64,000 nt of DNA. It comes from Ooceraea biroi. Lineage: Eukaryota > Arthropoda > Insecta > Hymenoptera > Formicidae. The position numbers and the translations under genes are program-made. The notes under the pieces were generated by a model. That model was not told the DNA's origin and searched no databases. It worked only from the letters and a program-made list of their open reading frames with translations. Shown here piece by piece: positions 1 to 14,000 of this stretch. Within the stretch, counting starts at the first letter, position 1. Every line of letters starts with the position of its first letter. The stretch covers positions 4,898,001 to 4,962,000 of the forward strand of contig NC_039508.1 of assembly GCF_003672135.1 (NCBI RefSeq). Direction: 5' to 3'.

Positions 1-188
1 TTTACAACTTTTCGGCGGATGAAATTGTCAATCGAGTACGTGGCCGATCGATATTATTCGTGAACGTCTCAACGCTTTAGCAACGGTGACTTTAGCCCGC
101 CGACCGACATTGCAGTCTTTGCGGTATTGCATTCCTCGCTCCTTCTCTCCCCTGATAGAGGAATTTACCGGCGACCCTCGGGGTATCC

Positions 189-680
189 GTTAATCTCGAG
201 ATCAACGGATTAAAGTGAGTTCGTGCCGTCCACATGAGAGCGCGGAAGAGCCGAGAGCTCTGTGCTCGCTATCAACCGGCGACCTGAACGTTTCGTCGTT
301 GCACCAAATACGACCACGGCAGGGAATACAAATGGCACGATGTCCACGGTGGGAACAACAAAGCGGCACCGTTCGCCTCACCGTAACGATTTGATTCGAT
401 GTCACAGGAGAAACTGGAGGCTCAATTCGTCATTAGATGATCTTTCGCCTGCAAAATGTAATTGAAAACTTTTCGCGATCTTATTATTACAAGCACAGCT
501 TGAATTCTTAGGTAATTACGCGATGAAGCTGTTGCCTCATTGAAGATGAACTTAGATAAGAACTTATTTCTTGTCAGCGTTGTATATTTTGTTTACCGTT
601 CTTATTCAGAGTAAATTTATTGGATATACTGCCACGATATATTTGTTAATCTTGAGATCAACGGATTAAAGTAAGTTTGT
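189..680 (+). repeat. Two-copy 36-bp direct repeat containing a splice-donor-like motif
   Basis: A 36-bp sequence occurs at 189-224 and again at 645-680 with three differences (C/T, G/A, C/T). Its core reads GAGATCAACGGATTAAAGT. Each copy ends in a good 5' splice-donor match: AAA followed by GTGAGT at 215 and by GTAAGT at 671. The DNA between the copies is not obviously duplicated. The copies could be remnants of a short duplicated exon end, of a dispersed repeat, or of a regulatory motif. Frames upstream of each copy are closed within a few codons, so coding is not supported. Confidence 0.55.
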
Positions 681-748
681 TCTGACTGTACAGGGAGCTG
701 ACGAAACGAGCTGTCCTCACCTCCTCATCTACTCTGTCTCTTTCTCGT

Positions 749-797
<49 letters not shown>

Positions 798-3700
798 GTC
801 TTCCGCTAGATCCAACATCAGACTTGGATATGAGCCTCGCTTCGAGGCGGAGCCAGTATTTCTCGACTAATCTCGAATTCATTGTGCTGTGCTAACACGA
901 GATAACTGAGGCGTTCGATAATAATTCCATAGTCAAATGAAACGTTTCGGCGCCCGGCATGATGATTAAGTCGTGTCCGAGATTAAATATATACCGAAGG
1001 CAGAGGGCATGCATATTCAAATGTCACCACTTAATGATGAGCTTTAATTTAAACCGTCGATCGCTTCGGGCTTCAATATTGATAGAGGTATTACAGTCAA
1101 GCGTTCAGCGGAGGGCTGAAAATACAATTTTTCTATGCAATTACCATCCTACGCGAGATTCCTCTCGACTTCGAAAGCCCGTTTTCCGTTCGTTGCTCGC
1201 AGTGACTACAACGCGACGCTCGCGCGACGTGGAACGAAAACCAGACTGAAGTACTGCATCGCGGATCCGAAGGGTCCTCGAAGCCGTCAAATCCATTCAC
1301 GGTTCCTTCAACTCGTCCGTGTTTGTAAACATAGGAGCACGCCGTTGGGATTACTCATACTGTGGCTACCGGTCCTGCGGTCCAGCGTCCGATCGGATGC
1401 TGCAGTCGGATCTTGTGTCCGAGGAATCTCCAGAATGAAGGTTAGATCGAGACAGCATAGGGATAGACGAAGGTGCAGGTAGCGCGGGGAAGGGAGGATA
1501 GTGGTTTCGAACACGTCCTAGAAAGGAGAAGAAAAGGATGCGTACGACCGAAGGGCGAGATTTTTTAGTGCGGCAGGGAGAGGGAAAGGAGCGAGAAACA
1601 GGTAAGGAGAGAGGCGAGAGGGACGAGCTGGTCGAAGCGAGAGGAGACTTCGTGGAGGGACTGGAGGGAATCGCGAGACCATGGATGGTAGGATCAACGC
1701 TGGATGGGAAGGGAGTAAAGGGAGAACCTTGGTTCCGCCATGGTGGTAGGGATGGAACGCGGTTTGTTCACTTTCCCGAACGATCGGCTCGCTTCCTCAA
1801 GGCGCGGTCGTGACCTCCTGCCGCTCGGAGAATCATTGCCGATGTGAAATTCAGCCGGTCGAGCGTTTTACAATTCTGCGTCTTATCGTGTCGTATCATC
1901 TCGTCAGTATCGGCACCGATTGAGTTACTCGTCAAATCGTGGCCGAATCGACGCTGCAGTCTTGCGTGTGCCTGTCCGAGGAAAAAATTACCAGCATAGC
2001 GTTTCTTCATCTCCTCACTTCTCTTTTTCTTTCCCCCTATCTTTGCTATTAATCGTTTATTTCTAATTATCTCTTACGAAATGGCATGGGAAGCAAGTGA
2101 GTTAATTATTGTAATTAAGAAAGCATCGACTTGTTGAGCGGTTCTCACGACTGGTCTTCATTGGGTTGATGATATTATTGTGGATTGCACACTTTCCTGT
2201 GACTTTGCGATTGTGAAAGATTCATATCCAACTCCCAGCCTCGAAGTTGTAGTAACTTGCGACGCAACATCCGAGTGTAGGATTTTGTGCATGTGGAACA
2301 TTACGCCACAGTGGAAGAAGTTCCAAGGGTCGCTACGTAGTAGCGAGGGTTTGCTCTCGTCGCGAAACGCATCGTCGTCGTCGACAGACGAGACGTTGCG
2401 TACGAAACCGGTTCTGAAGAACCCGCGCAAACCGCCGTTGAGCGGTCCTGACAACTGACGCCAGTATCGTATCGATCAGTTTAGATTACGCGTCTGCGTC
2501 GCTTGTAGTGTCGAGCAATATTGTCGGATAGCGGTGGACGCAATATCGAAGTTGGGCGGACAATCTAAGCTTGTTCTGCTGGTGACATCCGTGGACAGGC
2601 CGGGCCGAACAAACTTCGGTATTGTCGCAAGTTGTTACCAAGAGTATTGGCGTGTTGGAGGTACCTTGGTACCCGAACGCCGTTGCGATACACTGCCGGA
2701 TGCAGCGGCCGCAGCAAACTATACATCATATCGTTGTACACTTCAACATCGCTCCTTATATCCCGATGCATTTTTCTGGAACCAGTTTTGCGTTTGTTAC
2801 GTAACGTACATCCGATGTGAACGTCTCGTCGTGAACAGACCTCCGTGGAACAGCCACCGTGAACCACCATAGTCCATTTTGTAACGCGAGATAACCGCTT
2901 GCACATAAGTCGGTTCTCTTTGTCGTACTGCCTTTGGAAGGCAAGCGTTTTCCGAGACAATGCTCGACTTTGCACACCAGCTTGGTCCTCGCGGGAGGAC
3001 ATCGACGTCACACTTGTTCGACGTCGACGGATTCCCTGGGGAGGATCGCAGTCAATCCCGGTCGTCTCTCTCGAGCTGATCGTCGTCTGAAAGTCAGACG
3101 GTCGCCAGCGGTCGGTCGAAGGGAGACTCCGCAGATCGCGTCCCTTCGTCGCCGGATGTCAAAGCACGGCGTGCTTTTATCGCAGCGACCCTCTCTACCT
3201 CCCACAAGCCCTTTAGGCGTCGCGTTCCCATTGTTTTCCGTCTGGCCGGCGAAAGCGCAGAGCTTATCGCCGGCGATGCCGTATATTGGATTCTCATCAC
3301 TCCGCGACGATAACTCTTGTCGCACCCCGATGCCTCTGACAGCGGTTGCCGAAGTTTGCCGATGCCCGACACGTCTTGCCCGCATGCCTCACATTCGGCC
3401 GCCTATCACTTCCGCGTTCATTCAATTGTTTGTTATGGGTCTGGATTATTTGATTTACCGGCTGCTAGATAAAGGGCCACGGAGCCATGGAATATTGTGG
3501 AACTTCGAGGGATGCATTGTTACGAGACCCTCCTCCGTTGCGGGTTCACGTATTTCGATATTGCCTACGGAGAATTCGTAATTCGTGTATACGAATCAGG
3601 AACCATTATGAAAAATGCGTTGCCGTATTAATATCTGCAACACACGTACACACAATGTAATATAATATTAAACATAATATTAACGCGCACGAGTCGTATA

Positions 3701-6700
3701 ACAATAGCTGATAATGAAAGATTGCACGAGCAACGTTCGCTCCCTTTCCTCCTCTCGTTACATCATTTAGATTCCGCTACAAACGTATTATTATCTAGTA
3801 GCGTCTTTCGCGCGAGTTGTAATATTCTGCCATTATGTATCACGCGCATTACAGGGCGTATATCAATCTACGCTGCTAAAATATCCCGGAGACCCTTTTC
3901 TGAGATCGGCTACCGTTACTCAGCGTGCCTCGGCATTCTGATCGAATTATAGTCCTTATGTCCTAAGACCGAGCTGACGCTCCTACGAGGCTTACATGAG
4001 GCGCGCCCGAGAGCCTGAGACACGTCCAAGGTGAACCAGTGTTCAGAGAGCACCGCCAACGAATACCTATAGGTACTCTACATACTCCGTGGCCTGGACG
4101 TTGCGGACACTCGTGTAACACATGTAATTTTAGGCCCCTGTCGTAAAGTATGTATCTCCAATATCGAAACTTGGCGAAATGTGCAAATTTTATTCGACCG
4201 TGCGGAAGCGCGAAACTTTAAATATACTATTCGGTCCCTCACAAAACGTGTTCATGATACGATTAATTCTCGAAAATAGCTGCTCGCGCTACGTAATTCC
4301 TTTTTTCTCGGAATTCCTCACGTTTAACACACGATATGCAGAGTTCGTTGGCTGATTACAACTGCAGTCCGTGGCATGACGCAAATACGCGCGCTGGATG
4401 CTGTGCAGCATTAATGAAAATAATGCGCGTCGCTCGATTCGGCAATCGTGCGCAAGTTTCACAGTGTGATAACCGCAGAGGTTTCTCAATTATTTCATTA
4501 AATTACATTCTCTGCCGCGGCTCTTCACGTGTTAACAATTAAAATAGATCATAAATGCGGCACACGTGTTTTGGTTTTCTGTGTAAATCTCGTTAATTTT
4601 ATTTGTTATTGTAATTAAGTTGCATTACTTTTTGATGTGCAAATAAAATAATATTTCGTTTCACGGATTTATACGTTCATAATTTTATAACATAATGTTA
4701 TTATTGTGTTATCCTTTCACGGATATTAATGTCAAGATTCATGTGATACCTTCCTTGTCGAGAAAGTATCTGCACAAACTCTTGATGTCTTTCCGCTTGA
4801 TTTATTGCTGAACCAGTTCCTGCACTTTGAGGAACAATTTGGAAGTTTTTCTGCGTGCCCAGCAAATTATTCGTTGAGAAACCAATTTCCTCATAAATTC
4901 CGAGTTACGAAGGGGGAGGGGAATACCGTGAACTCGATATGTCCCAGAAAACATGTATTGCGAGAGACATGAATTTTGTTTCCGGTGCTCGGAGCGCAAG
5001 CGAATTAATAGGTGGACAGTAATGTCACATGTTTCGCACTATCGGAACTTCGCTCTGTCTCCGTTACTTTCGCAGTCGTTAATTAACGAACAGATCGTTT
5101 TTCGATAAACGTTTATCTCATCGTGGCAGCATGCAACGACGACGGACAGCTTGAACCATTGAACGTTTTCAATTGGAATAATTTCGTACTCGGTCTCTCG
5201 CGAGTGTTTCTCACGTGAACCGCTAAGCTGGAGAGTAAAAACATTTTATTCCTATCTCGCGCGATAACCGCCCGTCGCGTAAGTCTCTCCAACTCGGGGC
5301 GAAGAAAAATTTCGCCGCTCGTACACGCGATCGCTTGCGGACGCGAGATCGAACGTTAATCCGCGAAGGATCGAGAGCGATTTACGAGTCCATAAATCCG
5401 CTTTCGAGGGATTTCTTGACGGACGGTTCGGAGCGAGACGGGAAAAACGATGCTGGCGTAAAAAAAAGAATAAACGTCGGTGAAAAACTCCTCCATTCTC
5501 CCCGTCCTCGTTTCTCAACGTCGAATCAGGCGGTTCGCAAACACGAGGACGTTATAAATTCATGTGTCCAGCGGAAGCTTGCGACCTGGGGACCCCGCAC
5601 CTGCACCTGCATTATCCGTGTCGCAGCTGTGGACTGCAAGCGATAAATCGGGTCTCAAGGAACGGCCGATCGAGATTGCGTTTTCGTGGTTTCCTAAAAT
5701 CACGAATGAAAGGTTTACGTCCACCAATGTATTTCGGAATTTCGCTTGAACATATACAAGATATACAGGAACATACGCAAGAAAATATTATATAAACGCA
5801 GAATTTGCAAACGAAGGAAAAGCGAGCTTGAAAGTCGCAGTTACGCTCTCCTCGAGCTACGAGTTCTGCTTTCCTCAAGAATCAACCTCTTGCTTCTACA
5901 AATTTCGGCAGTCGCGTCTTGAAAGCATCGCGTTGCTTCCTCGTATGCACCGGAAGTATCCTTTGGTTTGCAAAGAGCTTGTGCGGTTGAGTTTCGAGTG
6001 CAGCGAACACTAACAATTTGCTTTGGCAGCGTTTGCTGACCCGCACGTGCCGATCTGAGAAAGGTGATACCGTGGTCGTTGACACCCGCGAGAGAAAGAC
6101 ATCTCACAATCAGCCCGATAAGCGAGGCGAGAAGCAAGTCCTTGCAATCGCGAACTTTCGATCGGCGACGCGGGAAGACGCGGGGATTAAGTAACGGGAT
6201 TAACTCTCGCAACAATGACGGACTCCTTTATGAGTTCTTAATGGAATGGTAAAGCAGCGGTGATTTACGAGGGCCGGGATATCGTGGTCCTGGTATCCGG
6301 TTATTTCAGCGATTGATAACGTTGAGTTGTTAAATTCTCGTGCGGTGACTGATAAACGAAGTACCTCCCTAAATGGAGTTTCTGCTTTTATCCGCGCTCA
6401 ATTCCGTTAATTCCGCGTGGCATTGCGTTCCCGATGGTGTTTTTGGTATCAACATTTTCGATATACTTCATATCACGATTACTGCCGTATGCAATATTTA
6501 TGATCCGAATAAATAGTATTTCTCTCTCTATCTCTCTCTCTTTCTGCAATACGAAATGTGTTGCTGGCGGGATACGTTTCACGTTCGCAAAATCGCGTAC
6601 ATGACAAGCACGGAGGGGGAGCAGACAATTATGTCGTCACCAATAATTCCCGAAAAAAAGAGCCGGACTTCGTCATATCGACGCAGCGAATAATGCGAAC

Positions 6701-7995
6701 GGAAATGCTGTTTCGTCGCGATTGTAAAAAAAAGAAAGACCTCGATCCGTGTTAGCGCGGTTCACGAACCGTGTCGGGCTAAGTGCGCGTAATTATTATG
6801 CGCATGTTGCACGTTGCATTATCGTAGAGCAGAGCTAGATGGCGGGGAGGGAGGAAAGATATTTTCGGTATCATTAAATTTATATTACTCGCTCGCATAT
6901 TAATCATGTTTCGCGCGCTAAACGTATCATATATTTATTGCGCACACTCGCGGATAATCAACAGAAACGAGCGTATCTGCTCGCTACGGCACTATTATGC
7001 ATTATAAATAACGGCTCGTTATCGGTTACCGCGGTATCCAATTACAGACAGTTCGATTATCGTCGATTAAGGCATTTCACCGGCGGCGCACAATTACCGT
7101 ACAGTTGTCGATGTATCGCCGTTCTAAGGGTCGCGACGCGGCTATTGCACTTACATTAACGTCCATGTAAACGGCAGCCTGACAATCTGCACGTCTGATT
7201 CGTGCTTTTCCTTTTCCATCTTCATGTGAATTGTGCAACGGTACTCTGGTAAATCCAAGGTTCGAAAATATTTCGTTATACCAGCAATTACACGACCGCA
7301 ACGGCCGATCGTTATCGTGACGTTCACGACACCCTGCATGATCTGCGACGAGCGCTTGCTTGCCGTCCGATCGGCACATCCGATTCACTCGATCGAAGCA
7401 CGCCAATCGGAAATTCGCGGATTATTTTCGAGATCCGGGAAACCTCTGTAAATCGCTGATTGACGCGGTTAAAAGTGATGTTGGCAGTTATCAACGTGTC
7501 ACGAGAAGTCGGTTGACATTTTCCGGCCACGCGGTCGAATCGATTCTCCGCAGAGCGGAAAACACAGCGCACCCAGCGTCATCCTCTCCTCGTCGTCGTC
7601 ATAACGCGCGGCGTGGATGTCCAGTGCACCGGAAGAGCGACGTGGACGACGAGGGCGAGGCCGGATACACTTACCCCGGAATACCCTCCCTTCGATCGCG
7701 AATTTACAAGCGCCATCTCGTTCGGCAGCGCGTCATATTTTAATTAGCGGAATATCAGCGGAATTACCGCGCGCGCCGACCGTTCCGCAAATATCAATTA
7801 GCCAAGTATCGGGCGTTGGCCGTTGCAATTAATGCGACGCAAATATTTAGTCCGTTTGTGGCCGGAGCGGGTGTATTGGCCTGCAGAGCACCTTCCAAAA
7901 TGCGCTTGCACGTATCGCGCGCAACTGAATAAACGCACGCTCCAACACGCCGCGCTCACTCGCTCACTTGTTCGTTCTTCCTCTTTCACTCGCAG
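681..7995. other. No supported gene; intergenic or intronic DNA
   Basis: Open frames up to about 215 codons exist here (for example 2934-3581 +), but several frames on both strands are open over the same bases and none resembles a known family. A purine-rich stretch at 1500-1700 contains a donor-like AAACAG/GTAAGG at about 1598. A short CT run lies at 6522-6543. I see no tRNA, rRNA or transposon coding sequence. Confidence 0.6.
752..790. repeat. (CT)n microsatellite
   Basis: This is an uninterrupted CT run of about 39 bp inside a longer pyrimidine-rich tract. The Arg/Glu-rich open frame on the opposite strand across it is a product of the repeat and not a gene. Confidence 0.95.
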
Positions 7996-8066
7996 CACAT
8001 GGCTCTTGACCGTGCCGACTAGACAAAAATTCAGATGGGTCAGCGAACGAACGTTAACCACCAAGC
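7996..8066 (+). other. Possible internal or 5'UTR exon (71 nt) bounded by splice signals
   Basis: A pyrimidine-rich stretch (CTTCCTCTTTCACTCGCAG) ending at 7995 looks like a 3' splice site. A GTAAGT match starts at 8067 after CCAAGC. One frame stays open through the 71 nt (starting TWLLTVPTRQ) and another contains an early stop, so it could be coding or untranslated. No partner exons could be joined to it and the peptide is not recognised. The signals alone can occur by chance in a window this size. Confidence 0.18.
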
Positions 8067-11000
8067 GTAAGTGAGCAGCAGCCTGCACTCGCTTGGTGAT
8101 TCCCGGTTGATTCCGTCCGTCGCTGCTCGCTAATTTCGCTCCGTGAGTTCGGGATTTCTGCGTTTAACTCGCTCAAGCCCCACCACTCAAACGAGCAGGT
8201 GCCTCGTGTGCACTAAGTGGTCCGGTACCTCGAGTTTTCAAAACGGCCGTGCTCGCCCGAATGACCCGAGCATGCTTCCCTTAAACGCGGATCGCCGATG
8301 ATTTCCGGAGCGTTGCGCGTTCCACGCGCGCGCACCTGCGAGCACGATTGTGGATGCAGGTAAATTTTCCGCGTGATATTTGAGAGAAATCCCGTTCCTC
8401 CCTCGTTCTCCTCTTGCAACGTTGACGATCCGATGGGCGATAGGCCTGGTATGCGGGGAAATTTGATATCGGATTTCGCTGATAGTTAACGGGTGCGCGC
8501 AATCTCTTTTTAAATCGGCCCGTCGATCTGTCGGTTGGGGCTCGGTATTATTTTTCGGATTTCCGAGCGAGCGCATATAGATGCGGGGTATCACTGACGA
8601 TATGCGCGCAACGATCTCGAACGCAGTTAATATCTTTTTTTTGTTTCCTTTTTTTAACCTGGATCTCTCCCCCATATCCGACGCACGTCATTTATCTTCC
8701 AATTGCGAGTGCGTGCAGACACTCTGTCCCCACATTCGCGTTCCACTGCTTCAGATTGAGCCGTAACGCGATACGTCGATTAATCGCTGCGGAATCACGC
8801 GTGATTCGCGTACTCGGGAGGAACAGAATCAACGAGGACAACAACGATGATGACGATGACGACGACGAGGTTGACGACGGTGCAATGTGCAAATCGTCGT
8901 GGCTTTTGTTCTCACGGCGTTCCCCTCGATCGTGCCCCCATAATGACTCGCACTTCCGGTATTCTTGACGTGCGCGTAACCGTAGAATGGAGGGCGAGGC
9001 GTCGGTGTGGGTGAAAAATGTATTATAGAAGACGCTCCGGCGAGCGAGTACGCGCGTACGACTTTTACATCGCTCGTGACGAACGACCGAGCGATTGGAT
9101 CAATGGAGGAAAATGAGGAAGACGTAATGGACGCAGGAAGGGTGTCATTACGAGAGATCGAATAACGAATTCTCTTTCTCCCTCCATCTGTCTCCTCGTC
9201 CGACACCTTTCTCACCGCCCTTTCGCTCCCTGTCCATCTACATTTGTTCCTCTCGGTCATTGTCACGGTTATCTTCAATCAAAAGCTTCAAGTGACGTTT
9301 CCTCCCGCTCGATCGGTCTGTTTGTCCGATTTTATTGACCGGACTGTCGCCGTCCCTTTTCGGCAATGCTCCCGTTTCGCTCCCACGCGTCCATTTATAC
9401 CCCCTTAGCCACCACTTCGGCTCGTTCCGTCTTTCGCGGCCACTGTGGTTCTCAGTTGGCATCGATCCGCCCGCTCGAACTTGATTAACAGTTGCAAATT
9501 TAATTACTGGCTCACCGCATCGCGCGTCTCTGCGCTGCTTTGTATCTTCTTCTTGCTTCTCCGCATGTCCAAGTGCACACAGTTCCCTGCCCTGGAACCT
9601 TCTTATTTTCCCTCGTTCTCTTTTTCTCTCGCCTTTCTCCCCGGCCATCTCCGCCACACCCGCCGCGAACAAACCCATCCCGAGCGTTCTCGCTCCGTTT
9701 TTGCCGGGTGCCCTCCCTTTGGCTTCGGTTTCTCAGCGAAACTTTGCGGGGAACGCAATTGCTCGTAAATGGTAGAATGTGGGTTCCTCCTATGGGCGCT
9801 CGCGGTTCAAACGAGTTTCAGCCATCGCCTCGTGTTTTTAGCCTCACAAATCTGACGAGAAACGGGTGACGCGCGGACTCTGCGAGATTGTCTGTAAATT
9901 GGAGTTTGCAAAATAAAAGCCATATCTCATCCAGTTCCGTGAGGATTATACCTTGTTGCATTACTGAAATTTATGGGAATACGCGCAAGTTAATTCGGTA
10001 AAGTTTAATTGATATTTTCAAACAAGGGACTAAATCCCTCGGATCACCTAGTAATGTAACAGTACCGTCCGCTGTTTAGCGGACAAATTCTCAACAAATT
10101 CTTTTTCATAATTCACGGAAATTCGAAAGTTCGCGGTCCGAGTCCACGTTGCTGCATCCATTACATCCCGTACGACTTGGGCGAGAGCACAACAAATTTA
10201 CCATCGGTCCCGCGCGAAAAATTCACAAGATAGATATCGCATTGCAGAAATGCTGCCGCAAAAGGCGAGCACACTTAAAGGCGATCCGATGTGATCGAGG
10301 TAGGGGAAACTTAATCTTCGTTGATTCGCTCGCATGTATCTTTACGATCGACGGAAATAAAACTCGCTCCTCCAGTTACGCGCGCGATGCGCTGGAACAC
10401 TCTCACGCCGCGCCGGTTCGAGACGAAAAATTCGAGACGGTGAGCACGATCTCGACGTGATCGTGATCGCGTGTGTAATGATGGCCGCGCGCAGAATAAC
10501 TGCTCCGGTCGAAATGGCCGTTATCGCGCCACGTCGGAAAATTAAGCGACGGAAAATATAATAAGATTACGCATCCTCATCGTGGTGAAAGATAACGCGT
10601 CGGTATGCGAATCACGCGGCCGAGTTATTGCGCCACCGGCGTCGCAGAATGACGAGGTGTGCCGGGCGCGGTAGCTCGAAACAAGTCCGGGGAGTCTTTT
10701 ACGGGCGCGTATCCCTCAGGATGAGCAGGAAGACGAAGAGATGAGGCAAGGTGGAGTGCCAGAGTGGTGGTGGCGGACAGGAATTTCGCGCGGCGAGATT
10801 CGCGGCGTGCTCGCGCGGCTACGCGATTCCTATCTAATCGTAAGCCGAGATCGCGTCAAGACGGCGACTGCCAAAGGCTCTCTTCTCCGTACCACCGAGT
10901 GATATGATTATTCCACCCCGGTGGATGGCCCGACTACCGCCGCGAACTTTAGAAGTTGTGCGCGAGCACCACTCCAAGATAATGAAACGATCCACAAGTT

Positions 11001-14000
11001 GTTGAGTGCGCCCTATGTTCCCTGTCCTTCGTCTTCTGCATCCTTCGTGGTCCTCGTTGCGGCAGGGGTTGCCGCCCACTTGGGGACATAAAAAAGATGA
11101 GCACCTTGCGCAGTGAGAAAGCGGCGACCGGCGCGTGATATCTTTGCTCAGAACCGCTTTCATGCCAGGCGTTCACGCCTGCGTTTATGTATAAGCTTTG
11201 TCCTGCGCGAAACATCTCGATAATGATGCCTCTCTTGCGACAGTGAATGCCGGTTTTAATGAAGTATTTTATTAAACGCGGCATAAAAAGGAAGCTGCCT
11301 GAAAGAGAAGGGTTTCTTTATATTAGCTTTATATTGGCTTCATTTATACATTTGTTTCTCACTTGTGCCGTCTTTATGTTGATAATATTGATAATAAATG
11401 TTACGCGCGTTATGAAGATCTAGTTGTCAAAGTTATACCCTCCGGTAGAATTTTTCATTCCATTTTGAAATCTCGTAAGAGAGCACTAGTGCAGCTCCTT
11501 ATATCTTTCTTGCGACGACCGTACGTTCTTCCCGTGCGAATAAGGCACGTACCAGCCCTTCCACGGATATTTTCTTTGGTTTAGTCTTTATCTGAGTCGT
11601 GTATTTTCAAGAAAAATTCTGATAGTATCTGCTCACTACGTACGAAAGTAATCTGAATTTCTTTGAAATCGCTTGAAAATTGAAATTATCCGACGGTTCC
11701 TCGTTCTTGGATCGTGTCCAATGATCGCATCTTCGATCACTCTCTTCCCCGGAATCTACTTTCCGCGATAACGTCGTTGTCAAACTTATTGTTTCAGCTT
11801 ATTGGATAAAACCTAGAGATACTCGCCGTCTTCCCCTTTCTCTGCCACACTCGGTCTCATTATATCACGTTTGCGCGAACTTCTGAACAATATTAACGCA
11901 ACCTCCTCTACCGATTCCCTTGTAAGCCTCGACTGTCAGCGACATCATTTCGTGCCAGTGGGTTTGTTAGTGAGAAACTCGTTTAGTTACTAACTTTAGC
12001 CCCATCCACCGTGATAGAAGTCCCGGGATATTCGCGCAAGTGCTGTTAGACCAGCTTCAGCTATCTTGCCGGTCTTGAGTTTCCATGAGGGTCACAAATG
12101 GCTGCACATCTGCGGCCTTATAAGATTTTCGTCGCTTTTATTTCGCGCATTGTATTAAAGTGAAGTAGCGCAATCGACTTGATCGAAGGTGAATGAAACC
12201 ATTACAATTTAACGAGATCTTCAATTCCGGAAATTAAGTTAAAAATATGTTCACATAATTGCGAAACGTGACCTAGCGGTGTACATACAGATAGAACCGT
12301 ATATAAGATTATATTTTCAGATTAAAAAACGAGAGGGGGGAAGGAAATGCTATGTATCCGCGAACGATCCACGTGTCTGCAAAAACTTTCGCTGACGTTT
12401 CTTTCATTAGCCGGAACTTAATTGGAGCAGCACATCGCCGCATCGATTCTCTTGCCAATGACGTCATTAACGAGATAATCAGATGTGAGCTGGTTTCTCT
12501 GTTCGGGAAGCTGTTCGTGCTTTTTTTCGCGGCCGGACGTGTAGTTCCGATCGACTAATGAGCCATTATGGGCGAAACGAGTGAAGTCCTATTAATGCTT
12601 CTGTCGTCATAAATGATTAATTGATAGCAGTACATTTGTTAATAGGCTTATTATTTCCATGTCGTTATTCGCAACCACATTTTACTGCCGTAATACTGAT
12701 CCGATAAAAGCATAACGATCTCACCCGAACATTAGTATTTATTATATAATATAACATTTATTCGACGTGTGTGTCCATTTTTCTAGTGACTCGCGTTCTG
12801 TTGTCGCCGTGGTCTACTTACATTTGTTATGAGAAAATTAGCCGGATTAAATGCAGCGAACGCTCTGATTTGGGTCACTGAATAATTAAATGTTGTCCGT
12901 GTCCACTTAGTAATTTTGTCATTGACGGTGATCGGATGAATTGACCCGATTGTTATCGACGACTAATGAGATCGATGTATTTATGTGACCCATATGTGCA
13001 TAATGTAATATCCTGCCTTCCAGTTCCCGTCCTGTGCAGAAATGCTGCAGCAGCTGCAGTTAATGCATCGGGGGTGCACGGCGTTGCAATCGCTTATGTC
13101 GATCGGGGCACGAGTGCGATTGCACGTTTGCCACTGTCAATCTCCATTACCGAGAGTTCCTAGTTTATTGAAATGTATGGCCGCCAGGTAATATCGCGCC
13201 GGTGGTAATGCGAGTACAGCTTCCGTTCGCCGATGTGTTTCAGAAGAAAAAAACGGAAAAGGAACAAGAAAATGTGTGCGTGTGGAGCGCACTTTCGCAA
13301 AATTTTGTTACAGAATTATTAACCCTCACTTTGAAGATCGTGGAAGGGCATTCTCCTAAAAATGATTAATCATCGAAGTGGACGGTAACGCAATGCGCTT
13401 GAGATCCCTCGAGCAACGGGTGTCGATTGTTCCAATTTTCTGCTAAGTAGCTTACATTACAGCATCTCTGATTCATAAGCGAAACGCGGAATCGTCTCGC
13501 GGGAGGTGTACTTATGCTCTTTGTCGAGTGTGCTATTGCATCGTAAAGTGGCTCTTTCAGGGGGGACATTTTCCATTCCCGCCACCAAAAGTTCTCTCTC
13601 TCTCTCCACGCGCTTTATAGAAGTCGTTATCCGTCGCACGATTGTGTCGGTGCATTCAGTTGCGTTGTATAGCACGTCGCCTTTTAGAGCGAGTCCTGCT
13701 CCCTGAAGATACGCTTCGGCAGGTGCACACATTTGTCCTGCACTACATACACCGCCGTGAGAATACCGAGTTCTACATATAAATAGCACCATTATCGCAG
13801 TCAAGGATAGCTCGTAAAAGCTATCGAGCGACCCCCGGTGCTCATGTACACCGACGAGATTAACGTGTTTCGCTGAACGTTGCTTACCTCGTTGTCGCGC
13901 CTCGGCGTCGAGGCTCCTTTCCAATATCGCACCCCTGCGTGCACGTCTTACACCAGCGGATTACTCGAGCTCTTGACAGGGACACGATCACCCCTCAATT

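Noticed and set aside
1538..1598. Possible first exon MRTTEGRDFLVRQ... ending at AAACAG/GTAAGG
   Set aside because: The donor is good, but it lies in a purine-rich tract that generates such motifs. There is no promoter and no following exon.
2934..3581. 215-codon plus-strand open frame
   Set aside because: It starts from a non-ATG codon in the CpG-rich context, minus-strand frames of similar length overlap it, and no family match or splice context supports it.
13457..13924. 155-codon minus-strand frame with a GTAAGC donor-like site inside
   Set aside because: The frame looks moderately protein-like, but a donor inside it contradicts a single exon. Nothing is recognised and there is no acceptor partner.
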